In this document: piece by piece, positions 23,771-35,909 of the stretch
How positions within the stretch are numbered: position 1 is the first letter of the stretch
Layout of the letters: each line of letters opens with the position of its first letter
DNA from: Paramacrobiotus metropolitanus
Lineage: Eukaryota > Tardigrada > Eutardigrada > Parachela > Macrobiotidae
DNA: 64,000 nucleotides
Reading direction: 5' to 3'
Assembly: GCF_019649055.1 (NCBI RefSeq)
Contig: NW_026570516.1
Span: 1-64,000, forward strand
The notes under the pieces: generated by a model
The model's database searches: none
What the model was told of the DNA's origin: nothing
The model's input: only the letters and a program-made list of their open reading frames with translations
Made by a program: the position numbers and the translations under genes

Positions 23771-24726
23771 ACCGGGTGGCTGAACAAAATGGCCGTCTTC
23801 GTTTTCGGCTTATTTCTCGCGAACCGTTAACCACATCGCTAACAGTTTAAGCTCGTTCGATAGAGAATTTTATTGACTATTGAAAACACTAAAACTTGTT
23901 TTGAAAAACTGAGACACGCTCGTTGACAAGGGGGCCAACCAAAATCGTGTAAAAATTTATCGTGTCCCAGCTCGCAGAATTCAGAATCTTGCAACATGTC
24001 CTTCCCGTAAAAGCTTTTTACATTTTTCCAACTGTTTTATCTAGAAAATGGCATCGTTTTTCATTCAAAAAAAAATTGTTGACATAGTCCTTGCGCCATA
24101 TGAGCTATTCGGTTAGAACATTTCGGTACTTTTCGAAAAATTTGCAAGTTTGTTGCCTGATTTTTTTATATATTTTCGCTATAATTTTTGGTTGCGCGAC
24201 CTGGCGCATCCAAAAACGTCGGTTTAGTTGATAAAGGTAGCTAAGACATTGGTCTTGCAAAAACGGGTTTAATCTAGAAAATTACTCCACGTGTTCACAA
24301 GGAATTTGTTTTCAAAATCGCTACATGCCCAATTCACGAGAATTTCTTGTGCGTGGCCTGAGCTCTCTCCTTTCCTGGCCGAACACGGTCACAAGAATGT
24401 CATAGCTCTTAGCAGTAAAAAACCAAGGAACAACCTGTCTTCAAAAACTTCTAATCTGACACACAGTAATGTACTTCTATACATAACAGGAATTTTGTTC
24501 TTAAATAGGAAACTCGAATTTTCGTTTCCGGGACATCCTCAAACTCCACCTAGTTTTCCAAAACAATTTACTATAAAATCAGACCTTGACGTAAGGTAGA
24601 TTTATCATAAATTTTGTACGTCCTAAATATTGCTCTTTCGAATAAAATTAACACACTGGCAATCAGACAATAGACTGAGCCGGGGCACCTTGGTAAATTA
24701 GACGGCCATTTTGTTCGGCCACCCGG
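23771..24726. repeat. 28-bp inverted repeat flanking ~0.9 kb
   Basis: 23771-23798 and the reverse complement of 24699-24726 agree at 27 of 28 positions (ACCGGGTGGC then YGAACAAA and so on). Both encode GWxNKMAV of the family B F-box exon, once on each strand. The enclosed AT-rich 0.9 kb has no recognised gene. It looks like an inversion or an inverted partial duplication inside B2 rather than a transposon, because no matching target duplication is visible outside the repeats. Confidence 0.65.
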
Positions 24727-25713
24727 TAAACACTGCTCGGTTGTCTTTGGCAAAGCCGGTGATAATAATAGTGGGAGCCCAGCACTTACTGGCCCAGGCG
24801 GCGTTGAGGTATTCATCTTCCGGAGGCACCTTATTAACGTCCTCACCCGAATTGACCAGACCTGAGTAATTTAAACGCAGCTGATTCTGAATACACGGCA
24901 TGCTTAGAACACAGTTCCAGTGGCAGCACACGCGACGATAACGCCAACGGACCGGAGTATCAAGACACAAATATATTTCTACTAAGATGACGATGGACAG
25001 CGAATTAAAGCTCTTTTCGAACTCATCGGATTTCAGGCGTTCAGTCAGACGGCTATCAGCATCCGTTCGACCACCACCTTCTTGCATTTTATCGTCTGAA
25101 GTGCGATGATGCCCGATGAGTGAACCGTGGTGGGTGGCGGCAAAACAGTAGCTTCCTGCAAGAAAAAGTCGGTTAACGCACTTAGCACAAGCATAGCATT
25201 TCCCTTAGTTACTAAAAACGCCATACTAAAAATCTAGCCGTACTAAAACGCTGCTTAAGAAATGGTGTAGAACGCTGAAGGCGCCTCTCAAAAACTACGA
25301 ATCTGTCGGCCCAAGACTTTGACCAATCCGCTTAAAGCCGGGGAAAAACAACCAGCGCTTCAATCACTAATGGCTAAAAAAGGTATGGCCTTCCCAATGA
25401 GGGAAACTTCAATAGCTTCGCATTTTCTACCATGTCGAACGTTTCGTGCCTTTTTCATAATATGTACATACCTCTGCCGATTTCGCCGCTAACTCACGAC
25501 ACTCCTGCGGCGTCAAAGCCAGCCAGAATGTGCGATTGGCACGGATCCGGCTTGCATGGACAATCAATTTTACGGAGGAGCTAGGCAGGACAATGCTGGC
25601 CAAACCAAATGTAGCAGTACCGCCGTCAAAATGCAGAAGAATGGCTGGATACCATTGCAATGGCTGATCGATGCCCAGACGAATCAGCACCTCCACAGCC
25701 ATTCTTCCTCGGT
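24698..25713 (-). pseudogene. Family B F-box gene B2, exons 2 and 3
   Basis: Exon 2 is 25713-25472 (242 nt, same length as B1) with module 2 intact: VEVLIRLGIDQPLQWYPAIL and RIRANRTFWLALTPQECREL. Exon 3 starts at 25155 after TTTTCTTGCAG. The frame entered from exon 2 ends quickly, and the F-box frame (SIVILVEIYLCLDTPVRW, CCHWNCVL, CASKCWAP region as WASKCWAP) is out of phase by a frameshift near 25,100. The exon ends abruptly at GWPNKMAV plus TAA at 24698-24700, at the edge of an inverted repeat. Exon 1 is at 42,283-42,038, on the far side of a 15.4-kb retroelement. Pseudogene. Confidence 0.75.
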
Positions 25714-25852
25714 CTGTAGAGAAAAGCAAAGGATCCATGTATTTTTTTTCTGTTTAACAGTGGCTAGTTGACCAGGAAAAAGACTAAGTTCTACAAAGTC
25801 GACCCAGTCTGTCTTAATAGCCTGGGACTGAAACGGTAAGAGTACTTTCTGT

Positions 25853-26175
25853 TGTCAGGAGATCGGTGCCACCGCCCAGGATAGTGGGGCTGCGTGGATA
25901 TCGCACCGTCTCTCCGGTCTGTTTTTTGCCGATTCGACCGTACATTAAAATGTACGGCCTCACTTCGGATTTTGCCTTCTCCCAGCCAAGAATATCTTGA
26001 CTGGTCGATTCTGTTCTTCCTTTTGCTCCCATCTGGGGTTTTGATATCATCCTGCGGATGATTTAGATTTGTCGGGCTTCATTGCCTTTATTAAAATTCC
26101 ATTTTAATAAACGATCTGTTTGGCAGCCGTTTCGTTTCGTTCGCACTCCTGTGCAACGCACACAGCGTGCTTTCA
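25853..26175 (+). repeat. 5' LTR
   Basis: 323 bp, TGTCAGG to TTTCA. It holds a perfect 9-bp-arm palindrome (CCGTACATT AA then its complement) at 25938-25957 and AATAAA at 26106-26111. No difference from the 3' LTR was found on reading. Confidence 0.95.
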
Positions 26176-26187
26176 TGGTGGAGATAT
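26176..26187 (+). other. Probable tRNA primer-binding site
   Basis: TGGTGGAGATAT begins directly after the LTR, so it would pair with a tRNA ending ATATCTCCACCA. Animal tRNA-Ala genes end in CATCTCCA, so tRNA-Ala is a reasonable guess. The following bases (GCGGGTTCGATCTCCGC) look like a T-arm on the plus strand, which is unusual for a plain primer site. Confidence 0.6.
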
Positions 26188-26622
26188 GCGGGTTCGATCT
26201 CCGCATCCCTGTAGTCTGTGATTTTTTAATGAGCAAGCAGGCAATTAGCCCTGTGAGCTGCAATTAGCCGATCGTCCGCACTTTGAACCGAGCGCATCAT
26301 CAACCGTGCGCAAAGCCGAATTTCTCTGTTTGGCTAATCGGATTCCACACGTAGCGTACAGTGAAGAGTGGATTTGAGCCTTACGGAGTGCCATCAGGAA
26401 ATAGTTCAGCTACCTCCAGCCTACAGCGGAGTTCCTGAACGATTTCACCACACCACCGGATATCAGCATCCTTCTCTACACGTCGCGAGCAAGCCCAGAC
26501 ATCAGGCATTCACCGGTGGATAAAGCCGAAGCGGAAAAGCGTCTGTGTCTCGGACAAGCATTCGGGAAGCAGCAACAACCGTTCCTCAATCGCTCACTGC
26601 AGTCCTGTCGCGTCAGCAGCAG

Positions 26623-28181
26623 GTAAGCCGTGTTTGCACTTGCAAACAATTAGCCGAAAAAATTCTAGAATAATTCTAGAAGGTTTGCCGATAATTCTAG
26701 AGATTTTTTCTAGAACCTTACGATTTTGTCGTCGAACGACAGCAGCTAAAAGCTATCGTACCGCGTTGCCGTTCATCGTGATTGTATTGACGTTTTTCGA
26801 TCGAGTTAACCATGTTAATTTCTAATTTTATCGCCGATTTCGATTACCGAATGAATCTAGAATTTCTCTAAAAAACGTCGTGTAATTCTAGTAGTTCGCG
26901 CTCTAGAAATTACCCGAATTTTGCCGTGTATGGTAGCTCTAGAAGCTACCGTATTTTATCGTCGTTTTTGTCGTATAATCGCTACTGTTTGTGGTGAGAT
27001 CTTCTCGTTGATTTTACCACAGTAAGCCGCGGTTGCAATAAGAAACTACCCGCCGATAATTTTTAGAATAATTCTAGAAGTTTTGCCGTCAACTCTAGAG
27101 GGTACCTCTAGAGTTCTATAATTTTACTGTCGAAAGGGAGCTGTCAAAAGCTACCACACTTTGCTGCCGTTTGCCGTAGCGACGCTACTGTTTCCGAACA
27201 TGTATGCTTTTATAATTGTTGTCGAAAGTCGTTCATAATTGCCGTAAAATCTTACCATCATTTGTCGAATAAATTCTAGTTGAAATAACTAGAACTATAA
27301 GCCGTAATCTTGAAAATCGTAACTATAGGGATTATGCTGTCGAAATATTAATCGAATTTTCGTTCGATATTGCCGTACCGTATCATCTATATTACCGTAT
27401 AGAATTTAATTTCGGTAGAAATACTGAAATTAGAAAGTCGGGAAAATTAGTAGAATTGTTTGACCTTCTACTGGTAATTCAGAGAAGGAAACCGAAAAGT
27501 CGTTGATAATTCAAGCTGAATTATCGCACCGTATTACTTAAATAATTTCAGCTGTATTTTAGCCGACGAGAGTCGTTATGATTATTCGCAATTTCTTGAA
27601 ACAATCGTGAACCAATTGTCGATAATTTCGCCGAGTTGGTTGTGTCTGCAATTGCAGATTTAATCACACAGTTAAGAGGTCGTCTAGGCCTTACGAGCAG
27701 ATAAATTTGCAGTAGCTTATCCTTGTACCGCCGATTTGAGTTATTTACGGAAGTGATAAGCACCGTGAACAAAATAAGTCGAATAAACTAATAACATTTA
27801 ATGTGCTATTGATCTCCTAATTCATTGCCGACATTAATACCTGTAATAGCTGGATATTATCGAAATTAACGCAATTATTACCGCGTTATCGCTGCCGTAA
27901 TTATTGTTGCATAGAACGAGTGCTGATAATTGCCGAAAAATACCGATGTTCAGTATGGAGCACTGAATCTGTCAGTGCTAGAATATAGCGCCCCGATTGC
28001 GTCGCGTGACGTCATCGATCAATATTGACCGATATAGAATCGTAAGATCTAGTCGAAAATCATTAACAGATTTGATAGAATTTCTACCGACCCAAATATG
28101 GGAGCTAGATAACGAAGTACCTTTTGATTTACCGTATTTATTATTGGAATTCAATCGTAACAATTACCTATTGTTTTTCAG
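26623..28181 (+). other. Probable 1.56-kb intron in the element leader
   Basis: CAG followed by GTAAGC (donor G at 26623) and a pyrimidine-rich TTGTTTTTCAG ending at 28181, 13 bp before the Gag ATG at 28195. Everything between is AT-rich and noncoding. It contains repeated TTCTAGAA/TCTAGA palindromes (about 26,660-27,300) and many GCCGA/GTCGA pentamers. Splicing is inferred from the sites alone. Confidence 0.55.
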
Positions 28182-28194
28182 TAATACAGCCGAT

Positions 28195-30719
28195 ATGGAA
28201 CGAACACCAATAAATAAGGCGAAGCAGTTCGCTAATAATCTTTTACGAACAGCCGACCGGATGATCCGAAATCAGCCGAAAGAAACCGAAACAAACGATA
28301 ATGCTGCCCGCAATGTTACCCGCGGGAAAGCGAAACAGATAGTAGCCGGTGGCGATGAGGTAGTACATCAGGTACTACAAACGAATAAACGAAAGCCGAA
28401 ACGAGCACCATTAGCCGATCTACCAGTACCAGAGTCGGTAGAACAGCCGGCCTCGCCAATGGTTCCTAAGGAGCTGAACGAGGCCATGATCGAAGTAGAG
28501 ACACAACCGAGCGTAGAGAGAGCCGATAGTGCGACAGAGTCGATTACGTCGACGCTATCATCGGTATCGCTAATTAATACTAGCGATCCTGAATCAAATA
28601 AGCCACCCGACTCGTCGGATGATGAGGAGGATGAGCCGACAACGGTAGTACCGTTGGGACCGAAGGCGCATTCCAGTCCGAGCCTCATTGATAAGGCTTT
28701 GGGCAAGGATTTGACGCCGATCCTAAAATCCCGCCGATTCAGCCGTTGCAGCCGACAGGAGAGAAAGGGCCTCGGTTTAGCCTGTTAATGCAAGATACCG
28801 AAACAGTAGTAGAACTGCAAAATCAAGTCTCGGATCTTAGGATTCGACTTGATAAAGCCGAACAGCTAATCGCAAAGCGTAATAAAACGATTTGCGATAT
28901 GACAGCCGATCAAGACAATTTAAAGGAGCAGTTACGGACTGCCAAAGGCGCCCATAAATAGGCGCCCATCAGGCGCATAGGCGCCCATCAGGCCATAGGC
29001 GCCCATCAGGCGAATAAAGCCGCTGTAGGGCTTGGAGCCAAGGTCGTCGAACGTGATAATATAATTTAACAGCTAAAAGCCGAACTAAAATCAGAAAAGG
29101 ATTCGTCGACTAACTTCCGCAGTCAGTATCTCGAAGCTATACAAGCAAACGGGAAGTTGAGTAGGGAGTCGAACGACCGACTCGTTTCGATCTCTACGCT
29201 GCAAGAGTCGAGTGAGAGAATCCGGTCGGAATTTAATACATTAGCCGAAAAGTATAACCGTTTGTTGACAACGCATCAACAGATGGTGGCCGCAGTCGAA
29301 AACCAAATCGATTACGAAGAACGGTCGCCCACGCGAATGCGTGCTGGTCAGCCCGAAACCATGCACTCCCGCATGGAGCCGGCCCCGACAGTAGATATTA
29401 GCCGACAGCAGGTTTCCCATAAGGAGGCAGAGGTAATTTGCGAAGATCTGCGGGAAGAACTGCGTAAGCTAAGTAAACGAACAAGCCGAACCAATAGTCC
29501 GCTAAGGAAAGCCGACCTAGCCGACGCCATACGACAGCCGGTTCCTAGGCCATCGTATAATGGCAGTAAGGAAGACATTGATAGTTTTCTCATCAAGTTT
29601 GAGCAAGCCGCAAAAGAAAACCGTTGGGTTAGCGACGAGCGTAAGATAGCCAAGCTAGCTTACTGTCTAAAGGACGAGGCAGTAATCTGGTATAACGGCC
29701 CGCTCACGTCCCCAAATAAGCCGACTACGTACCGGGAGTGGCGTAACCAATTGGTTGCGCGGTTTGGTGATACCAGACGCTCTGTAAATGCGTTGTCCGA
29801 ACTCACGAACCGAACGTACCGTCCAGGTCAGGAATCGCTTGAGAGTTTCTTTCAGGCGATGATGACGCTGAGAGATAAGGCCGGTTATGCCGGTACGCCG
29901 GATCAATTCGTGACCTTTCTAATGAAGGGCATTAAGTCGCATGCAACTTTGCATGATAAAATCGAGGGCATGGATCCTCGCACGCCGGAAGAATTTTTAG
30001 AAAAGATTCGCTATTTAACGGCGAGCAATCCCGAAAAGTATGTGATTCCGGTCGGTAGTAAACGTAAGAACCAAAATGCCGACTCTGTGACCGTTCGTAC
30101 GGTACAGACCCAGCCGAAGCCGGTAAGCTATGCGGCAGCAGCTGCCAGCCCGCCGCGCCCCATTAATGGGGGGAATTGCCGACCAAATCGACCAGCCAAT
30201 AATGGCAACGATACCGGTAACATTAGGCCAGCAAGTAATGCTAATAACAGCAATGTTAGGCCAGCCGGCAATAACAATAATAATCAACAGTCGATCCGTT
30301 CCCAGCTGTGGGCCGAGAACGCCGGACGTATTCCCGAGAATACTAACCGGGCTCCACGGTTGGAGAAGGAGATGAGAAACGGCCGAGTCGTTGAGTACTG
30401 CCAGCAGTGCGATGTCTGCGGGCACTACTTTGAGGCATGTCAGTTTAAAGACGTGCCCCGAGCCGAGAACCCAATCTATTTGTCGTATCACGATCTGGTT
30501 ACGGGGAATCGCCGGTACGCCAGGGATTTCCGCAGCCGAAGCCAAGCCGGTAGTGGAACGGGCACGCCTAATAGTGGCCGTTCCCGAAACAATTCACAGT
30601 CGCGTGGCCAAGGCCCGGGCCAGTCGAATGGTCCAAGGCCGACGTCACGTTTACCGCCGCCGAAACAAAATGAATATGCCGCATCAGCAAGTAGCCAGGA
30701 AAACGACAACGGGGAGTAA
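28195..30719 (+). pseudogene. gag: gag of the 15.4-kb element (frame disruptions)
   Basis: Begins ATG 28195 (MERTPINKAKQFANN). The first ~180 codons then shift to another frame near 28,720. The second frame holds a coiled coil (LQNQVSDLRIRLDKAEQLI), crosses TAG at 28959-28961 and TAA at 29067-29069, and then runs open from 29,070 to TAA 30717-30719. It carries a retrotransposon-Gag-like capsid region (DIDSFLIKFEQAAKENRW, AVIWYNGPL, FFQAMMTLRDKAG) and a zinc knuckle at 30399-30440 (CQQCDVCGHYFEAC, matching CX2CX4HX4C). A triple repeat of GGCGCCCATCAGGC lies between the two stops. Gag would form the particle and bind the RNA. Pol follows in the -1 frame. Whether the stops are read through is unknown. 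Confidence 0.85.
28948..29012 (+). repeat. GGCGCCCATCAGGC repeat in gag
   Basis: One partial copy (GGCGCCCATAAATA) and three copies of GGCGCCCATCAGGC with short ATA spacers. It lies in the coiled-coil part of gag next to the in-frame TAG and may be a recent local expansion. Confidence 0.7.
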
Positions 30720-30739
30720 CTTCCGGCAGTACTCCCCGG

Positions 30740-33700
30740 TTGCCTGGTGAAGTGCCGGATACTACTGAAATAATAACTATTAGTGGTATCCGAATCACCG
30801 AACCGATCGAACGAGACGAGCCGATTGTAAACGAAATCAATATTGACGATTCTAAAGTCGATTCAACTAAAGAGCCGAAACGAGCGCCACCGTTAATGGT
30901 GTGGGCACGTATCTTAGGCACAACCGTTGTGGTTATGGTCGATACTGGAGCCGAGACGTCACTCATCTCGAATGAGTTCGTCGATGAGCTAAAACTAGAA
31001 AGACTACCGTTGGTTAAGCCGCTAAACATTAGAGGAATCGGTGGTATGTGTGGATTTTTAGTAACCCACTACTGCACGGTACCCGTTAATATATTTGGCG
31101 AACTAATCAACCATTCCTTCTACATTAAGCCGACCGTCGACGACACTAAAGTGCTATTGGGTCAGGACTTCTTGGCCGGCACTACCTTTGGTGTCCGTGA
31201 TAATGAACTACAATGGATCCATAGGATTAATACCCTAATGGTCGATCCATCAACTAATGAACCTAAAAAGCCGAATACTATTGAAGAAATCGTTCCGATA
31301 CCCGTGGCATCGGAACCAACTATTAATGCTATTGATATCTCTAAAGAGCCGACCCCTAAAGCCGAAATTGTTCCGATACCCGTGGCAAGGGCCACGAGCA
31401 AAACGAACATTAAACTACCGCCGCCGAGAAAGTCGTTTGCTAAATTATGGCAAGAATATCAAGTTTTTGTTTCCGAAGTACGGGGACTAGCGAAATTATT
31501 TCATAAAACTCGACAAGATATTCTTGTCCTAGCGGATGATAGCACGCCGATTACAGGCATAAGTCCTGAAGAAGCCGAACAGCTTATCAACAATCTCGAT
31601 TCAGCATTCAGAGATGAATATATCTTGATGCTAGAGAAACAGAAGAAGCTGAAGGAAGCATTTGAGTACTTCAAATACGACGTACCATAGGCATTACGAG
31701 ATGACTTAGAAAAAATGACTACAGTAAAACTAGAGTCAGCCGTACAGTTGCCGTATCAGCTTAAGCCGAAATATAAGCCGAATAATACGCCTCCCGAAGC
31801 GGAAGGCATGATTAAAGCTAACCGAGCGCCTCGGGCACATTTTAACCCAATGGCGTCCGTAATGGAGTTTAGTAAAGACGAGCCGACTATAGAATGTAAA
31901 CCGCAATCAAAGCCGAACAATGATGTCGCATGTAACGAGGCGAATGTTGAGCCGAACGAGCCGAATCATGCCGATACCGTAGTCGAAAATATACCAAGCC
32001 CTAATGGAACCCTATCTCATATACAATCATTTGATGCATCAAATCTAATCATTGCAAATGTAGAGCCGGTAGTAAATACTGAATCTACGCCGATTATTAG
32101 GGAATCAGCTGAACCTGATCAGTCAACTGATCCCACAGCTACTGATAAGACTTGGGAATTTTCTGAGTCGCCTACTACTGAATCTACATCTCGTAGCCCA
32201 CGCCTCCAATCGATTAAGGTGTTCGCTACCGATAAAATTCTAATCAATCCTGGTATAAATATGGCTGCAGTAGTAGCACGATTCGACCCAACTGAAGAAT
32301 TTTCGACCGATAAGTTTCTGTTCTTGCCGAGCCCACATGTTTACATGGAGAGGCATATTAAGCCGATCGAAGGTGTCGTAAGACCAGCTAATGGGAAATT
32401 TGAACTGGGATTGTTCAGTTTCCATAATAGTCGAAAGTCGATTAAGAAAGGTCAATTCATCGGTTACCTCGAGCCGTACGAAGAGATAGAAGATGATGAG
32501 ATCTGTATTAATTCCGTCAAACTAGCCGAACGAACGCCGGAAGAACAACAAGAAATCCGAGAAGCCGTCGATACGCTTAAGATTAATTCTAAGCTAACAG
32601 CCGAACAAATAGCGAAGATCAAGGAAGTATTTCTTGAATATCTTGATCTATTTGCCACTAAACGCCGACCTTTTGGTGATGTTACAATTGTAAAACATCA
32701 CATCGATACGGGTGATTCCCCGCCGATTAAATGTAAGCCGCACCGTACCTCTTGGCGAGGTTGGGAGATAATCGAAGAGCATGTTAAAGAAATGCTCGAA
32801 AAAGGAATTATTCGCCGATCAAATAGTAACTGGTGTTTCCCAGCCGTGCTGGCTTCTAAGAAGAATCCAGACGGTACTATCGGTACGCGTTTTTGTGTCA
32901 ACTATATAAAGTTGAACCACGCAACGAAAAAGAATAATTATCCTTTGCCGTCACCGGATGCATTACTTCGATCCGTGGCCGATAATGAATATTATGTAGG
33001 TGTCGATTGTAATGCCGGGTTCTGGCAGATACAAATGGCCGAAGATTTAATCGAAAAGACTGCGTTTATCACGCAAGACGGTCTTTTTGAATTTTTGCGC
33101 ATGCCCTTTGGTGTGTGCAATGGGCCGGCAACATTCCAAGAGACTATGAATAAGGCTCTTGTGGGAGTACGCAATGAGAATATCTTTGCGTACTTAGACG
33201 ATATTATTGTAGCCGCTAAGGATTTCGACGACTTGATTCGTAAAATCCGACTAATGTTTGAATGCCTCGTAAAGGTCGGCTTCACGCTTAAGCCGAGCAA
33301 GTGCCATGTCGGTGAAACCGAGTTGCATTTCCTTGGACACATAGTGTCTAAAGCCGGAATCAAAACCGATCCGGAGAAAATCTCCGCGATTCAACAGTTT
33401 GCGAAGCCGCAAACTGAGAAGGATCTTCGATCTTTTCTCGGTTTATGCAACTACTACCGCAAGTTCGTTAAGGACTTTGCCAGCCGAACTCGAGCCATGT
33501 ATGGCTTGCTAAAGGGCGAAATCGATGTTAAGAATAAGTGGACAGCCGAACATGATGCCGAATTTGTCGATCTAAAAAATGCATTGATTAATGCGCCGGT
33601 TTTGGTCAAGTTTGACCCAAATAAGCCGACAGTTATCTAGTGCGACGCTAGTACGATAGGAATAGGAGCTATCCTACATCAGGATGGTCATCCGATCGTT

Positions 33701-35656
33701 TACGCTAGCAAGCTCCTAACCGATGCCGAACGCAAATATCCCATCACCGAATTGGAATGTATGGCCGTGGTATTTGCATGCCGTAAGTTCCGACACTTCA
33801 TCAAATACTCACATGTTTATGTGCAAACCGATCATCAAGCGCTAACAAACTTGTTACGCTCTGTGTCGAGGAAGGAAGGCTTGAACGGGCGTCTGACCCG
33901 TTGGGCACTTTAGCTGAGTAGTCACAAGATGACTATTCAGTATCGGCCGGGTAAACAATGCGATAATGCCGACGCTTTAAGCCGACATCCAGTCGGACCG
34001 CCGGTCGAAACAGCCGACGATGACGACTGGGATGAAATGAAAGATCGGAAGTTTATTACTCCGACCATTCGAGTCGTCACTATCACCGACCCAGCCGAAC
34101 ATGACGAAGTCGAAGATAATTTCAAGTATTATCGAACCGAACAGGAAAAGGATCCTGTAATCGAAAAACGTATTCATGCCCTTGAGGGCCGAGCCGAAAG
34201 TACGCACTTAATCAAGCGCGATCCATACTTTGAGTTATGGAATGGCGTTCTGTACCGATTAACCGAAAAAGACGGCCGCCTTGATCGACGGTTCGTCGTG
34301 CCGAACCATATGCGTGTCGATATAATGCATGCTATGCACGATACACCGGCTAGTGGACATTTGGGTCCACTGAAGACGTACCAAGCGATTGCGCTTTGTT
34401 ATAATTGGGACGGCATGGTTGCCGATATCGATAAGTACGTACGCAATTGTTATTTGTGCCAACACCGTAAAACCGAACGGAAAGCACCGCCGGGTAAGCT
34501 ACAACAGATAGCTATCGGAGCTCCATGGTTCCGAGTACAAGTCGATTTAAAAGGACCCTTGCCGATTACCCCAAGAGGTAATAAATACATAGCCGTCGCT
34601 ATTGACGAATTAACTAAGTTCGTACTAGCTAAGCCGATTCCTAATGCGAAAAAGGAAACTGTCGCTAGTTTCCTTATTCACGACGTATTTTTGCCCTATG
34701 GCACGCCGCATATCTTAAATACCGATCGTGGAACTCATTTCCACAATAAGCTTCTGAAAGCGATCAACCATCGCTTAAAGATACAGCATCATTTTGGTGC
34801 CGCCTACCACCCTATTGGTAGAGGCCTAGTCGAACGTCAAATGCAAACTATTGCCGATTCGTTGGCAATGTACGCCGCCGACGGACGGGAAAAGAATTGG
34901 GATACCATTCTCCCGTTTGTTATAGCCGCTAAAAACCGAGTGCAAAATGCAACTACTCACATGTCGCCGTACTATATGCTGTACGGGCGTGAGCAAGTTA
35001 TACCAGCCGATACGGTCACTAAGACCAATGTACCAGTCGAACATGCGTCGATAGCCGAATATATGGAAGAATTTCGCCATAATTTGGCGCGAGCGCATGA
35101 GTTAGCCGAAATTTATATGCGAGAAGAATTTATTAAAACGGCCGAACGTTTTATTAAAAAACGTCGAGAAGACGATTATCAGATCGGCGAACTAGTTCTC
35201 CTAAAGCGAGAGAAGAAAAAAGGTGAAACCGAATCTTTCCGAGAAAAATTCGGAGGTAGATGGGAAGTTTCTGGTTTCCCGTATACCAATGCCGTCGAAA
35301 TTGAAAATAAAGATAAGCCGGAAGAAACTCGCATCGTGAATTGCGAGCGCCTCAAGCGTTATAATACTACCGAAGAGAATCGTAAAGGAATAACTAGTAC
35401 GATCTCCCTGCCGAAATCTGCCGAAAATGGCTTAAATGTGAACGCTGAGCCGTTCATACCAGCCGATACCGCAGAAGCTGTTGAAGTTATAAACGATACT
35501 GTCGAAAATAATGCCGACTCCGTCAATGACGATGATCAGTGGGAACCCGAAAGTGCGGTTGCCGAAGATATTAGCCGTAAAAATAATAAAAAGAAGCCGA
35601 TTAAACTTAAGCTACATGTGCGCCGTAACAAAAACGGATACGTACATGTACGGTAA
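30740..35656 (+). pseudogene. pol: pol of the 15.4-kb element (three in-frame TAG)
   Basis: One frame of 1,639 codons with no frameshift, in the -1 frame relative to gag. Protease DTGAETSLIS is at 30941-30970 and LLGQDFLA follows. RT has WCFPAVLASKK, FCVNYIKLN and YLDD at 33191-33202. RNase H has CDASTIGIGAIL, TELECMAVVF and QTDHQAL (33641-33910). Integrase has the HHCC finger (HDTPASGHLG, CYLCQHRK) and the D, D, E core (VQVDLKGPL, NTDRGTHF, GRGLVERQM), then a GPY/F-like tail (FGGRWEVSGF). TAG codons interrupt at 31688-31690 (after the protease), 33638-33640 (between RT and RNase H) and 33911-33913 (end of RNase H). The usual Q of YHPQ...G before the catalytic Glu is Ile. All catalytic residues otherwise remain. 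Either readthrough occurs or this copy was made in trans. Confidence 0.92.
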
Positions 35657-35909
35657 CTGTCGACTATATCCCCACTATCGTGAGGTTTTTACCTCCTGCC
35701 GAACTAAATCCCCACTAGTTTCTACCGTAGTGGTCCATACCTCTTGCCGATTCAAATTAGCCGCTCCAATCTGGAGATCTTTCACTATTAATCTTGCAAT
35801 TATTAGTGATTAGCCGTGCCGATTAATTACTGAATTAATTTTCGAATTATTCATGTAATTAATATGCCGTACAATTAACCGGGCTTACTGTGTTGTAGGC
35901 AAAGTCGGA

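Noticed and set aside
24291-24599. 102-codon frame in the AT-rich insert of B2
   Set aside because: Composition not protein-like, no homologue among the window's families.
26660-26690. True heat-shock element
   Set aside because: Units are TTCnnGAA pairs three bases apart, not the continuous 5-bp phasing of a strong site; kept only as a possibility.
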